Of a stretch of DNA of 64,000 nt, positions 21,344-32,323 are shown piece after piece (position 1 is the first letter of the stretch; every line of letters begins with the position of its first letter). Where the stretch lies: positions 43,554,501 to 43,618,500 of the forward strand of contig JAEOAD010000012.1 of the NCBI GenBank assembly GCA_036365145.1. Reading direction: 5' to 3'. The translations under genes and the position numbers were made by a program. The DNA comes from Orientallactaga sibirica (Eukaryota; Chordata; Mammalia; Rodentia; Dipodidae). The notes under the pieces are model-generated. The model had not been told where the DNA came from, searched no databases, and saw only the letters and a program-made list of their open reading frames with translations.

Positions 21344-22137
21344 TTAAACTGCCTCTTGCCCATCTTATGTTCTCTATGTCATTGAACAAAGAGGCAGAGA
21401 GGGAAGTTAGGCTAATGGCCAGGCTGACTTACTTAATAGCAAAGAAAAATCTGAGATTTCTTATAGACAGAAGGAGAAAGTAAAACAAAGTTTAAGATTT
21501 GAGATATTTTCCTAGGGATGCCTTACTTTTTAGTTGTCAATATTAAAAAAATATAAAATGCAGCTAGTGAATATTTAAAACACTCAGTAATTAATATATA
21601 TTACTTCATGAAGACTGTCAATCTAAAGTTCTGACTAAAAACAACTTATGGTAGAAAAAATATGATTTATCACATGGTCTGTAGTTATGAGTTCATCTTC
21701 AAGAAATATTTTGTTTGTTGCTTATTCTGATGAACTTGTGAGTAGCATTCTTGATTTGTATTACTATTTTCATTTTTACAATTTCCTTTTGATTATTTCC
21801 TAGTTTCCCTCTTTGTATTTATGTTGTCTATATATCTTGTCATGCATGTGTCTACTTTCTCTATTAAAGCCTAAAACCTTAATTACGTTGAATTACATAT
21901 CTGGGAATTATGCATCTTGTATATCTTAATTTGATTCTCATGTCTGCTGTCTCTATTGAATCTTGCTTTTTTGTGCATTTTAGTGAAGGCTGTACATGTT
22001 GTACGGTGTATCTATTAAGAACTGCTAAATGGACCATTAGTATGAGGACTTGAGTTAACCAGGCTAGAATCTAGAGATGTGTCCAATGTTTGTGATTGCT
22101 TATAATTATTAAAAAGCTAATGCATCTATTAACTGTT
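21344..22137. other. unclassified AT-rich interval
   Basis: No recognised feature. Confidence 0.4.
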
Positions 22138-22378
22138 TTTTTTTTTTTTTAATTTGAGAGAGATAGAGAAAGAGAGCGAGCAAGAGAGAGAATGGGCACG
22201 CCAGCAGACTCTCAGCTGCTATGAACGAACTCCAAACAAGTGTGCCCCCTTGTGAGCAAGTGTGACATGGCACCCTTGTGTCACTTTTTGCATCTGGCTT
22301 GTGCGACCTGGAGAGTGAAACCAGCATTCTTAGGCTTGGCAGGCAGGTGCGTTAATAGCCAAACCATCTCTCCAACCC
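22138..22378 (-). repeat. B2-like SINE, antisense
   Basis: Poly-T, GAGA-rich tract, GTGCCCCCTTGTGAGC, GCATCTGGCTTGTG and ACCATCTCTCCAACCC. Same orientation as a second copy about 125 bp downstream. Confidence 0.9.
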
Positions 22379-22501
22379 TTATCTGTGTTTTTATTTCCCT
22401 TCCTGGCTTTCAGGGTTTTACTTGTACAGCTGTTTACTGCAGCTGTTTCTTTAATCCATTCCAATTGTCCTAATAGTGGTTAGGTATGAGGAGAAAGACC
22501 T

Positions 22502-22732
22502 TTTTTTTTTTTTTTTTTTTTTAATTTGAGAGAGATAGAGAAAAAGGATGTGCCAGCAGCCTCTCAACTGCTGTGAACAAACTCTAGGTGTTGCGCCCCC
22601 TTGTGGGCAAGTGCAGCATTACGCCCTTGCATCACTTTTTGCTCCTGGATAAAAGTGGGACCTGGAGATTGTAACCCATGATTTTATGCTTGGCAGGCAG
22701 GCACCTTAACCACCAAGCGATCTCTCCAGCCC
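22502..22732 (-). repeat. B2-like SINE, antisense
   Basis: A 22-base T run, AATTTGAGAGAGATAGAG, GCGCCCCCTTGTGGGCAAG, GGCAGGCACCTTAACC and GATCTCTCCAGCCC. AGAAAGACCT before and AGGAAGACCT after are a probable target duplication with one difference. Confidence 0.9.
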
Positions 22733-22881
22733 AAGGAAGACCTCTTTATAATCTCCTCTTGAGGCCTAAATTACAGTAATCTAACTTTACAAGCATTTCT
22801 TTCTCTTTTAAAGGTGTCAGATTTCCATCCTTTGTCTTACATTCTTTTAGTGCAGTATTCTCAGTATATTCATTGAAACCC

Positions 22882-23245
22882 TGTGGTAGTTAAATGGATA
22901 TCCCCAAATAGATGCAGGAGTATATTACACCTTGTAACTTAGATCTCCATGTGCCTGGCTAGAGGAGGTGACACTGTGGGTGAATCCTGGGTTACAGCCA
23001 TAAGTGTGGGCAGATTTATATTCCAGCCTGAAGATATGCAGAGTGTTTGACCTCTGCCTGTGGCTCCCAAAATGTGCTTGCTTATGGTGTTGGTGGTGGT
23101 ATTTCTCTCTGTGTGGACCGTGAAAGGTGGCTAGCTTCTTCTGTCGTTGTGGAACTTCCCAGGATCTGGAAGCTTTAGTAAATTCCTTCCTCCCATAAAC
23201 TGTGCCTAGTTTGGAAGTTCTTCCCAGCAGCATGAAGCTGACTAT
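22882..23245 (+). mobile_element. ERVL-MaLR LTR
   Basis: TGTGGTAGTTAAATGGATAT start, GGCTAGAGGAGGTGACACTG, GAAGCTTTAGTAAATTCC in the polyadenylation region (AATAAA degraded) and CCCAGCAGCATGAAGCTGAC near the end. The 3' end is approximate because of a local GGCTGACTATGG repeat just downstream. An antisense open frame of 145 codons crosses it and is not a gene. Confidence 0.75.
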
Positions 23246-24654
23246 GGTGATCCCCCCTCCTGGCTGACTATGGGTGCTATGGCTGGCTAGGGTGGGAAGA
23301 GTCCTCTGACTTGCCACACATAATGTGTTGGTATTGTCCACTGGTAACATCTTTCCCCTCAAGTGTGGACTTAGTCAGCGAGACTTCTCTAGGACTTCTC
23401 TTCTTCACTTCAAGTACACAGAGTGGATGATTCCTGGATCCTGGTCCTGGGCAACTACTGGAGGTAAGCTAATTCAAGAGTGGGGCCACGAGATCTGCCT
23501 ACCTTTACCCTAGAGGAGATGATTAAAAGTGCTAATTAAGGATTCTCTGCTGTTGTTACAGGTAATCCTGTTTTGGGTCTTTTAGTGATGTACCTATCTG
23601 CCCAGGATTCATGGGAATCATTTTCCCTGTAACCTCACTTATCTGATAGATCAAAGAAAAGTTATTGTTTTAAGATTCCTATTTTACTTTTATTATTATT
23701 TATAGAAGAATGATGACTTTTAAACTGTTTCTATGTCTTGGCTGAAGCCACTATCTTGATCTTTAAAAAAGTGAAAAACAAGTATATTTTGTAAATTATT
23801 GAATGTGATTTTAATTTTGAAAATGAACATTTCTTGGCTTTATAAGTTACTAAATGGTATGAAAATATTACATTGTTCTGTTATGTAACAGTAAATGTTT
23901 TAACAATTGGTATCCTCCCATTTTTTTATTGTCCCATAATGAAAGTAAGTATATAAAATACTTACACTTTTGGTCCTTTCTGACATAAAAAATGACTATT
24001 TTCCTTAATAATATTAGATAATACTTTTTTTTAGTATGGAATTTTATCTTGCCTATCAACACCTATCAAACAAAAATGGTGATGCACTATCTATTCATTC
24101 TTTTAAGTTGTTGAAACTATTCGATCCAACGCTTGACATCATAAAAGTCAAACCACTTGATATACACTCTTCCAATGTCACTTTCTCACCTGCAGTTTAA
24201 GATGCCTTTAAGATTCTTCTAGCTGAAAATATTTCTTTCTTGCTTAGACTTTTGCTTCTGTTGCTTGAGCACGTGATTGATCCCCATCCACTTGCCACCA
24301 GTTCTTTTCATCTGGTCATCAGGATACCCTATTTTAGAACACTGGAACTATTTCTTACCATAAAAATAGAGATTATTTATGTTACTTGCCATGAGCTGTA
24401 ATATAAAGATGAAAGTTGCAGTAAGGACACAAATAAGAGAGAATAGTTATTGCTAATTAACATGGGACAATATAGAAGTAATGGAACCCAGATATAGGAA
24501 ATTGGCTGTTTCCTTGAATAAGACAGTGAAACTCGGTGAACTATTGTGCAAAAACAAAAGATTTGAGGTGGAAATTTTCTAATCATTTAACTACTGTAAG
24601 GTATAGACACTGTTCCAGAAGACAAGACTATGGCAATGAACAGCAAAGGCAAAT
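23246..24654. other. unclassified interval
   Basis: The first 300 bp is moderately GC-rich and unidentified; the rest is AT-rich with no recognisable feature. Confidence 0.35.
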
Positions 24655-25125
24655 TTCTTTTTGTTTATTATTTTTTGGCCAGGAGGTAATTTATTAATCC
24701 AGTATACTTTGTTCTAATGCATCTTATTGGCAGCTGTTGCTTGTGTAGTAGTAGTTCTGTCCAGACCTTTCTGTCCCTCAGGTATCAGCTTATACCTCAC
24801 ATCTTGATCCTTTTCCACCAGTTTTAGTCCCTCCAGACAAAACACTTGAAGCCTCACCTGAAATGTCTAGGCATGATGTTGCTTCTGTGATAACCTCCAA
24901 AGATCTTGGTCATGAAGTATGTGTGCTATGCTACAGGAGTACCTTGTGTGTTGAACCAGTTCTCATCATAGTGAGTTAGATCTTTTTGTTTGCCCACCAA
25001 TTGGGAGAAATTCAACTTTCTGGGTGTATTGAGGAAGACTGCCATAGCTCTGACAAACTCCTGCTATTTTAATCTTATGGCTGTCTCAGGGCTGCCAGCC
25101 CAGGGTAAAGGCAAAGCAATGTTCT
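24655..25125 (-). pseudogene. Rps19-ps: RPS19 processed pseudogene, antisense
   Basis: Read on the minus strand, the segment translates piecewise into ribosomal protein S19: QEFVRAMAVFLNT, then [30 protein letters not shown] and a C-terminal lysine/glutamine region. The matching order is that of the 145-residue small-subunit protein. Introns are absent, the AATAAA-containing 3' UTR (TTAATAAATTACCTCC) follows the stop region, and a T-rich stretch marks the poly-A tail at the low-coordinate end. It has in-frame stops, a small deletion after the HYDENW motif and frameshifts, so it is a dead retrocopy. The symbol is descriptive, not official. Confidence 0.85.
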
Positions 25126-25404
25126 TGTACTCAGATTAAGTAGAGGTTAAAGAAGGAGGAAAGGTGAATTGTTCATAAGGAAAGGGAAATTAAGATACAT
25201 AAAAAAATGTCAGATAAGATAATTATCATACAAATGATTAAAATAAGTTAATTTAGTTAGTGAAAAGTAGATGTATCAAGTGATTAGGTAAGCCTCAGAT
25301 CTTACCAGGTCACTAGGAGTTAGCCACACAAAAATAAAAGAGATGACATGTGGGGATATAGTTATCGATTTTTTTTTCATTGGCAGGATAAAAATTGCTA
25401 CAGA
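25126..25404. other. unclassified interval
   Basis: No feature seen. Confidence 0.35.
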
Positions 25405-25565
25405 AGCTGGGTGTGGTGGCACACGCCTTTAATACCAGCATTTAGGAGGCAGAGGTAGGAGGATCACCATGAGTTCCAGGCCACCCTGAGACTACATAGT
25501 GAATTCCAGGTCATCCTTGGGCTAGAGTGAGACCCTACCTCAAAAAAAATCAAACAAAAAAAAAT
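25405..25565 (+). repeat. B1-like SINE
   Basis: GCTGGGTGTGGTGGCACACG head, TAGGAGGCAGAGGTAGGAGG, GAGACTACATAGTGAATTCC, GAGTGAGACCCTACCTC and an A-rich tail. CpG sites in the head have decayed to TG/CA, suggesting it is older than the copies at 2.9 and 60.0 kb. Confidence 0.92.
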
Positions 25566-25844
25566 CAACATGTATAATTTATCCTTAGTTTTAACTGAAG
25601 TATTAACCAGGTAATCTTCATATTTAAAAAAAATATACAACAAAATGATTGCTGAAGTCAAGCTCATATTTGCTTTGAGCAGATAATTGAAGAAGTTCCT
25701 GAATTTTCATTAGTCATAAATTTTCTACTTTAATTGTTTCTTTAAAAGCATAAAGCTTTTTATAAAAACCAAGCAGTTTCATAGTAACTATATATGTTAA
25801 TTAATAGCATACTAACAGTTTTCTACTTGGATCTAAATGCTCTG

Positions 25845-26043
25845 AGCACTGGAGATATTGCTCAGTGGTTAAAAGTGCTTGTTCTCAAAGCCTGTTGCTA
25901 CAAGTTTGATACCCTGAGTACTCATTTAAAGGCAAATGTACAAAGTGGTGCATGCATCTGGAATTTGTTGACTGTGGCAAGATGCCCTTGTGCCTATTCC
26001 CTCTGTCTCCTCTCTCTTTCGCTCTCCCTTCTCTTTCTCCCTC

Positions 26044-26126
<83 letters not shown>

Positions 26127-26150
26127 ATTCTCCCACAAATAAATAAATAA
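25845..26150 (+). repeat. diverged B2-like SINE with expanded (TATC)n tract
   Basis: GAGCACTGGAGATATTGCTC head and CATGCATCTGGAATTTGTTG interior identify the family. The CT tract has turned into a TATC tetranucleotide array (26045-26126) ahead of the ACAAATAAATAAATAA tail. Confidence 0.82.
26045..26126. repeat. (TATC)n microsatellite
   Basis: About 20 TATC units with one interruption (ATCATC near 26080). It encodes a spurious Ile/Tyr/Leu/Ser repeat. It arose within a SINE. Confidence 0.97.
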
Positions 26151-26160
26151 TTTTGTTAAA

Positions 26161-26345
26161 AGGGCTGGAAAGATAACTTAGTGGTTAAAGGCACGTGCTT
26201 GCAAAGGCTGACAGCCTGAGTTTGAATCCCCAGAACCCACACCAGATCTACAATGTGGTTCATGCATCTGTAGTTCATTTGCAGCAACAGGAAGCCCTGG
26301 CTCACCCACTCTTTCTCTCTCTCTCCCTTCTCTCTCTAATAAAAT
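26161..26345 (+). repeat. B2-like SINE
   Basis: GGGCTGGAAAGATAACTTAG head, TGCATCTGTAGTTCATTTGC, CT tract and TAATAAAATT tail. It follows the previous SINE after about 10 bp, in the same orientation. Confidence 0.88.
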
Positions 26346-26722
26346 TATAAATTAATTAATAACAGAGAAGAAATTGTCAATAATTTTCAAACCTTCACAG
26401 ATGTGTGTGTATGTGTTTTCTAGTTAGAAATCTAGAGATGGAATAATGGAGCTTCAATGAAGACAATGCTGTCCTGCTACATTTTGTGAAATTTTACCTG
26501 CATAGTCCTGTTTCATGGCTTCCATCCTAAAGTACAGTTAAAAATTACAGAAGAATGTTTTGGAAAAGTTCAAAAATTTTACTGAAAAGAAATAGGTCAA
26601 AGTAATTAGAATGGAGTTTATAAAAAATGGTAACTTATATATATGAAAATTGCATTCATACAGATATAAATATAAAGGCATGATTTTTTTCAACAACTTC
26701 TCAACAAAGTGTAAAACTAGGA
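26346..26722. other. unclassified AT-rich interval
   Basis: No feature seen. Confidence 0.35.
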
Positions 26723-26806
26723 TTTTTGTCACACTAACAGGCCATACAAACAGTTTCTAGTGTACCTTAGTGAAAACTGTTTCTGGCCTGTTAGTATGGC
26801 AAAAAA
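26723..26806. repeat. imperfect inverted repeat (84-bp hairpin)
   Basis: Left arm 26723-26756 contains ACTAACAGGCCATA and AAACAGTTT. Right arm 26773-26806 contains AAACTGTTTC and TGGCCTGTTAGTATGG. The arms pair over about 30 bp with a 3-base bulge and few mismatches, leaving a loop of about 16 bases. It could be a small non-autonomous DNA transposon (MITE-like), a precursor-miRNA-like hairpin, or a chance inverted duplication. I recognise no family. Confidence 0.7.
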
Positions 26807-27134
26807 TGTTGAAAGAAGTCACACCTTTATTCATAGATGATTGGAATTCCAAAACCCACTTGGATTAAGAGTCAACAATGTCTAACACCATTGCCTAAGC
26901 ATTAAGCTACCACCCAGTAGTCTCATTTCTGTTAATTTCTTCTGGAAAGTCGCATCCCTAAATACAATGAACACATTCAATATATGAGGGATAAAGACAG
27001 TCCAAGTAACTACAAATAGCACATTGGTTGAGGGAATTATGACACATGACACTATCCATTGAAGATATAGAGACTCTCATGTGGTAGATACATTATTTTT
27101 GTATCTATTAATTACTATTAATTACATTAAAAAG

Positions 27135-27349
27135 AAGGCACGGAAATTAAAGCTGTTTGCTTGCAAGCCTGCTGACCCAAGTTTAGTCCTCCTCAGCACC
27201 CTCATGAAACGACACAATGCTATGTGCAAGTCTGTAAAACTAATGTTCCTATGCCATGAGTTCGAGGCCACCCTGAGACTACATAGTGAATTCCAGGTCA
27301 GCCTGGACCAGGGTGAGACCTTACTTCATAAAAAAAAAAAATAAAAAAA
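27135..27349 (+). repeat. composite SINE fragment: tRNA-like head joined to B1-like 3' half
   Basis: The left part (AGCTGTTTGCTTGCAAGCCT, then CCCTCATGAAACGACACAAT) resembles a degraded B2/ID-type head. From 27255 it continues as GAGTTCGAGGCCACCCTGAG, CTACATAGTGAATTCCAGGT and an A-rich tail, the 3' half of the B1-like family. It is either a truncated B1 inserted into a SINE or a dimeric SINE. Confidence 0.65.
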
Positions 27350-27449
27350 AATTGCCACAGAGAAGTGTTTAGAGGGAAAATGTTACAACTTACAAAACAG
27401 AGAAGGCTAGTAGCCAATTAAATAAGAATCTTTTTAAGTTAAGATTTAG

Positions 27450-28760
27450 ATTTTTTTTTAATTTTTTTTATTGACAACTTCTGTACTTACATACAAAAAA
27501 TGCATGATATTTCCCTCCCCTGCCCCCATACCCCTTTAGAACTCCACTCTCTGTCATATCCCCTCCCTCTCTCCATTAGTCTCTCTTTTAATTTGGTGTC
27601 ATCATCTTTTTCTTCTATTATGAGGGTCTTGCGGAGGTATTGTTAGGCACTGCAAGGTCATGGATATCAAGGCCAATTTCTGTCTGGACAGTTGCATTGT
27701 AAGGAGTTGTACCCTTCCTTTGGCTCTTCCATTCTATCTGCCCCCTCTTACACAATGGGCCCTGAGCCTTGGAGGGTGTGACAGAGATGTTTCAGTGCTA
27801 GGCACTCCTCCATCCCTTCTTCTCAGCACTATGTTGCCTTTTGGGTCATCCCAGTGGTCATCGCCATCTGAAAAGAGAAGCTTCTCTAACCAGAAGTGAG
27901 AGTAGCATTAATATGTGAATGTGAACATTAAGTATAGTGCTTTCAGGGCAGCTTATTGGGAATAATATATACATTTAGCCAGACAAGAGCAGGCTTTATA
28001 CCCCTAAGGCTCATGACCTCCCCTGCCATAGACTTTTGCTTAGGATTTTCAGTATGAGGTATGTATTTCTTCCCATAGAAGAGGGCCTTCAGTCCAATTA
28101 TGAAGCAGTTGGTTACCCCAAGAGCAGACATGCCACTATTGCCCCCGTTCAGTCATTCAGCCTGTATGGCCAAACATGAATATTCAGTGTCCACTGTTTT
28201 CACTGCTGATGACTTCTGTCTCCCATATGGCTGCATGCAGTGCAGCTTTTTCCAGCTTTCAGTTGGCTGGTCTACAGAGAGAAGGTTTTCTGCTCAGCAC
28301 CAGCTTGCTTTCTCAGTGACCTTGCCTCTCAGGCAAGAGATATCTTCAGAAATAGGGTCTTACTATCTGTTTGTCAAGGGAAACCAAGGGCTTTGGCAAT
28401 AGCCTTTAATGTTTTGGAGGCTTCCAGGAACTCCTTGGCCAATAACTCTCTGGAAGGTATCCCATCCCAGGCATTGCAAATTTTCTAGTAACAGTCTACA
28501 GCTTCTAGATGTGCCATTATTCAAAAACGTAGGTTTACGTAAGTCTTATTCACAATATCTTGAATTTTTATTGACCCCCCCCTGCCCTTCTTTAATGTAT
28601 TCTCTTCCGATGGCCTCACTTAGGCCATTCCCCTCCCTGTAATCTGTTTTTCTACTTACATATGTACAATACCATACACTTAAGTTCAGAATAAATTCAC
28701 AAATTTCCTGCCAAGTATATAGTTTATGATGGTTCCTTAAAATATACTTTTGTTTCATTA
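27450..28760 (-). mobile_element. L1 3'-UTR region, antisense
   Basis: It starts with poly-T and TTTATTGACAACTTCTGTAC, then CTCCCTCTCTCCATTAGTCT, AGAGAAGCTTCTCTAACCAG and TTAGCCAGACAAGAG. I recognise this series as part of an antisense 3' end of rodent L1-derived sequence. Several open frames of 60-100 codons on both strands have no protein homology I know and are by-products. The far end (28560-28760) is less certain. Confidence 0.6.
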
Positions 28761-28892
28761 TTTTAATGCATGGAGACTAAAAATAGCTTATGCCATCATA
28801 AATGATAAAGCAACATCACACCTATATTTGATTTTTTGTCAGAAGTGCAGTATATTTGGGAACTAACTTCTAAAATAAAACTGTTTTCAAAG

Positions 28893-29150
28893 GGCTGGGC
28901 AGATTTCTCAGTGGGGAGGTATCTGCCATGCAAGCACAAGGACAAGAGTTTAAATGCCCAGGACACACTAACAAGGTCTAACATGACAAAGACTTTGTAT
29001 CACAAATGAAGGTAGAGAGCAACTGAGGAAGACACCTCATAGTGATTTATGGCCTCTACCTGCACACACATATATAAACACAAACATGACCGTGCATACA
29101 TGCATGACTCCACACATGTACACAAGAAAATAATCTTTAAATATTTAAAA
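28893..29150 (+). repeat. old tRNA-headed SINE (B4/ID-like), low certainty
   Basis: GGGCTGGGCAGATTTCTCAG, GGTATCTGCCATGCAAGCAC and GAGTTTAAATGCCCAGGACA follow the usual head order of tRNA-derived rodent SINEs. After it comes a CACACACATATATAAACAC-rich stretch and an AAAATAAAATAAAA tail. Confidence 0.45.
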
Positions 29151-29738
29151 ATAAAATAAAAAATTTTGAGAATAAAAGCTATATGAATTCTGCATATGGC
29201 ACAATACATTTCAAGGCATTACATTCCAAAATACAAATCTGTTGTATCTTGTATAAAGCCATGCTTGTTGTTATACTCATATATAAGGTGATTCTAACTC
29301 ATCTCTTCCAAAGTGAATGTCATAGCTATTGAATCTGATAGTGTTAGTGATGATATCTGATACTAGATTATCCAGAACTAAGATTTTAGCTCTTCATACA
29401 AAGCATATATTTTATCCATGAATAATGTGAAAAGTTGATGCATTTACCAACATTTCTCCATTTTCAAGGATTAACTTGACTTTCATGATTGCTATCCACA
29501 AATAATTCTTTATTATTGATTTTGTTATAAATCAAACATATCATTGTTTTCTTATTCTGAGCTTTCTTGTTTCCCCAATAAAGTCATTTTATACAACACT
29601 GTTATCTGCTTTATATTTTATATTTTTATATTTTATTTATTTTTACTTCCTTTTATTTATTGAGAATTCTAATAGTCTCTTATCCTCCATTTTCCTACTC
29701 CCCCCACCCTTTCTCTTTCCTCCTTTCTTACTGGTGTT
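29151..29738. other. unclassified AT-rich interval
   Basis: Contains simple TTTTATTTAT-rich stretches near 29610-29650; otherwise nothing recognisable. Confidence 0.35.
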
Positions 29739-29764
29739 TAGAACATTTACTTTTAAATTTTTAA

Positions 29765-29986
29765 TTTTTTTTTTCTATTTTTATTTATTTATTTGAGAGA
29801 GAGAGAGAAAAACAAAAATAGGCAGAGAGAGAGAATGGGCAGGCCAATGCCTCCAGCCATTGCAAACAAACTCCAGACACATGTGCCCCCTTATGCATCT
29901 GGCTTACATAGTTCCTGGGGAATCAAACCTGAGTCCTTTGGATTTGTAGGCAAATGCCTTAACTGCTAAGCCATCTCTCCAGCCCC
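29765..29986 (-). repeat. B2-like SINE, antisense, 21-bp target duplication
   Basis: TATTTATTTATTTGAGAGAG, CCAGACACATGTGCCCCCTT, GCATCTGGCTTACATAGTTC and GCCATCTCTCCAGCCC. TAGAACATTTACTTTTAAATT (29739-29759) recurs with one difference at 29987-30007, an unusually long and well kept duplication. Confidence 0.94.
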
Positions 29987-30139
29987 TAGAACATTTATTT
30001 TTAAATTAGAGTAATCTCCTATTGTCCACAAGGGTGTTTTCCTCTGAAATATACATATTATTTTGAAACTATAATTCCAAATGTGATGTCACCAGAAGAC
30101 ATATTATTTAGAAGTTGATGAGTTCATGAGTAGAGAGTC

Positions 30140-31255
30140 TTAATGAAGCAGATTATTAATTCCTTTAGAAAAAAAGGTCTAACTCATTACCAAAACACTT
30201 GGTTACCTGAAAGAGCTAAAGGGAAGTCCCTGTTGCTAAAGACACCACAGCCTGTGGTCACAGGACATCAAGTAAGCATACTGGAATTGAGAGGGAATCC
30301 AGTTCCCTCCCAGCTAGTGCTCACACTGCTGGAAAGTGCTGCAAGAGCTTCTGGACAAAAATGGTTGCCAACAGATTGAATAATCAGGAGATCCTACCAG
30401 ATATACAATCAAACAGCAGTGCAAGGTGTGTACACTTGTGCAATAGTGGCACACAGCCAATCCAGGTAACCAACTGCTGACAGAGTGGACATGAGACCCA
30501 CTCAGTGGGGAGAACTCATATTTTCACATCTAGCTCTGGGAACTAAGCCAGATTGCCTAGAACAGGAAGCCAATAAGCTACAGAGAGAATCTCCACTGCT
30601 CTTTAATTGAGAAGCTTGGATATACACATCAATACATCTGTCTTATAACTAGGTTTATCCCCTTTTATTCAAATTGTTCTCACTTTTGCTTGGTGAATCT
30701 TTTCTACCTTACAGATGGAGGAAAATACAGGGAAAAACAAGGATACATCAATACATCAAAATAAAAAAAGGAGATCCAACTGTCTATCATGAGATGTGGT
30801 GTCACATCCACTTCTTCTGTCCAGGCCCAGAAGTCATTACAGAGGAAGCGGTAACACTAATTCTGCTTTTATGGCTAGTCTGAAAACCAGTCCCAGGGAA
30901 ATGGCACGAGACACTGTGGTCCCTCAAACATCAAACCTCACCAAAACAGAGACACCGAATCTATAGAGAAAGCAACACTAAATCAGATCTCTATCTTGTC
31001 AGCTAAGGCTCAGGGAACATTGTGGAAGAAGGGGCAGAAAGATTGCATGAACCTCAGGGTGGGTGGGAATAGACTGAGATGCCATGCTTCCCCACCCCTG
31101 CAGAGACTGACTGAGGCTTCCTGGTCCCCACAATGAATTACTAACAACCACACCAAAGAAGACCTTCAGCAGAATTGGGGTAGGGGAGAGGAGGGCCTAA
31201 GAATACACCATTTTATCAAAAAGCAATAAATAATTAAAAGAATTAAAGAAAAAAG
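30140..31255 (+). mobile_element. L1 3' UTR, sense
   Basis: CAATAGTGGCACACAGCCAA and, nearer the end, GGGAACATTGTGGAAGAAGG followed by GGCAGAAAGATTG are hallmark 3'-UTR blocks of rodent L1. It ends in an A-rich tail (AATTAAAGAAAAAAGG). ORF2 is not present, so this is a 5'-truncated copy of about 1.1 kb. Confidence 0.72.
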
Positions 31256-31714
31256 GTCTGAGAGGCATACTTTTCATTTGGTCTCTATATGGGAACACAG
31301 CCTGACATAACTTCTTTGAACCAAGATTTTCATCTAGGCAGACACCACATTTGCTAGTCCCTTAATCTTGAACTTCTTAGATTTGGAAATTGTGAAAAAT
31401 GGATTTCTGTTTGTCCATGAGCTCCCCAGTTTATAATTTTTATTTTATTATTATTTTATTTTTTTATATTTTATATTTTATTTTATTTTATTTTATTATT
31501 TTATTTGTCTTAATGGACAAGGATAACAATTAAATTTTGGTACCTTACATTAATTTAAAATATCATGCTCTTTTGTATTTTTATAAAAACGTAATATTAA
31601 TAATTTTCAAAAAATGCATTCATTCCATATTCCTTGTGAAAACTTCACAGGAGTTAATTGGTTTAATTTATTAAATATTTATGATTGCTTACCAAATGTC
31701 AGACACTTTATAAG
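31256..31714. other. unclassified AT-rich interval
   Basis: Includes a TTTTATTTTA-rich simple stretch (31435-31506). TAAG at 31711-31714 is the 5' target duplication of the next LTR. Confidence 0.4.
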
Positions 31715-32319
31715 TGTAAGATCCAAGAAATTAACATGTTGCCTTTAGCTTCTGTAACCCTGCTTGCCAGCACCCCAGCTTGACAGTAGTACTGCCATTT
31801 TGAAACAAGTAACCATTTTAGTCAGTAAAGAAAGAAAATTTTTTTTGCTCAGCTTAAGTTCCAAGAAATCCCCCTCCCTTGCAGATGCTGGGAACTCGGG
31901 GGGGGGGACATTCAGCCACAAAAAGCCCCGACCCAAGTTGGCGGTTAGATGTGCAAAACCCCAGATGGCCTAAGTGCAAAGTCCCTAGCCAGGGACCCCA
32001 GGCACCCAATCAATATGAGCCTGAGTGGACAGTCCCTAACCATGGGACCCCAAATACCCAATCAATGTAAAGGTCATGCTGTTAAACAATTCTTGTGGTT
32101 TTTGTCCTTATAACCCCTGACCCTCCCCCTAGTCAGGGCTCACTCTCTCACACCCGCTGCTGCGTCGGTCTGTGGGGACTGAGTCCAGGCCTTGGCTTGC
32201 ACTACAATAAAGGAAACTTGCTGCTAATTGCATCGGAGTGACCATCTCGGTTCTTTGCTGCGGATCTCTGGGTGACTCCCTGAGGGTCTTGACCCCAGGT
32301 AGGGGGTCTTGGCACTTCA
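31715..32319 (+). mobile_element. solo LTR, class I (gamma-type ERV1)
   Basis: TGTAAGATCCAAGA start and GGTCTTGGCACTTCA end form imperfect terminal inverted repeats. TAAG flanks both sides (31711-31714, 32320-32323), the 4-bp duplication of class I ERVs. U3 holds two direct repeats of about 50 bp, each with GTCCCTA and CACCCAATCAAT or TACCCAATCAAT (CCAAT-type sites). Then come CCTTATAACC (TATA-like), ACAATAAAGGAAAC (polyadenylation) and GAGTGACCATCTCGGTTC. 605 bp, no internal region, so it is a solo LTR. It is GC-richer than its surroundings. Confidence 0.9.
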
Positions 32320-32323
32320 TAAG

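Noticed and set aside
22925..23362. 145-codon minus-strand open frame
   Set aside because: It runs antisense through a MaLR LTR and into its flank; non-coding.
26045..26126. Regularly spaced short repeats as a CRISPR array
   Set aside because: These are contiguous tetranucleotides without spacers, in a mammalian SINE context. No CRISPR array is present anywhere in the window.
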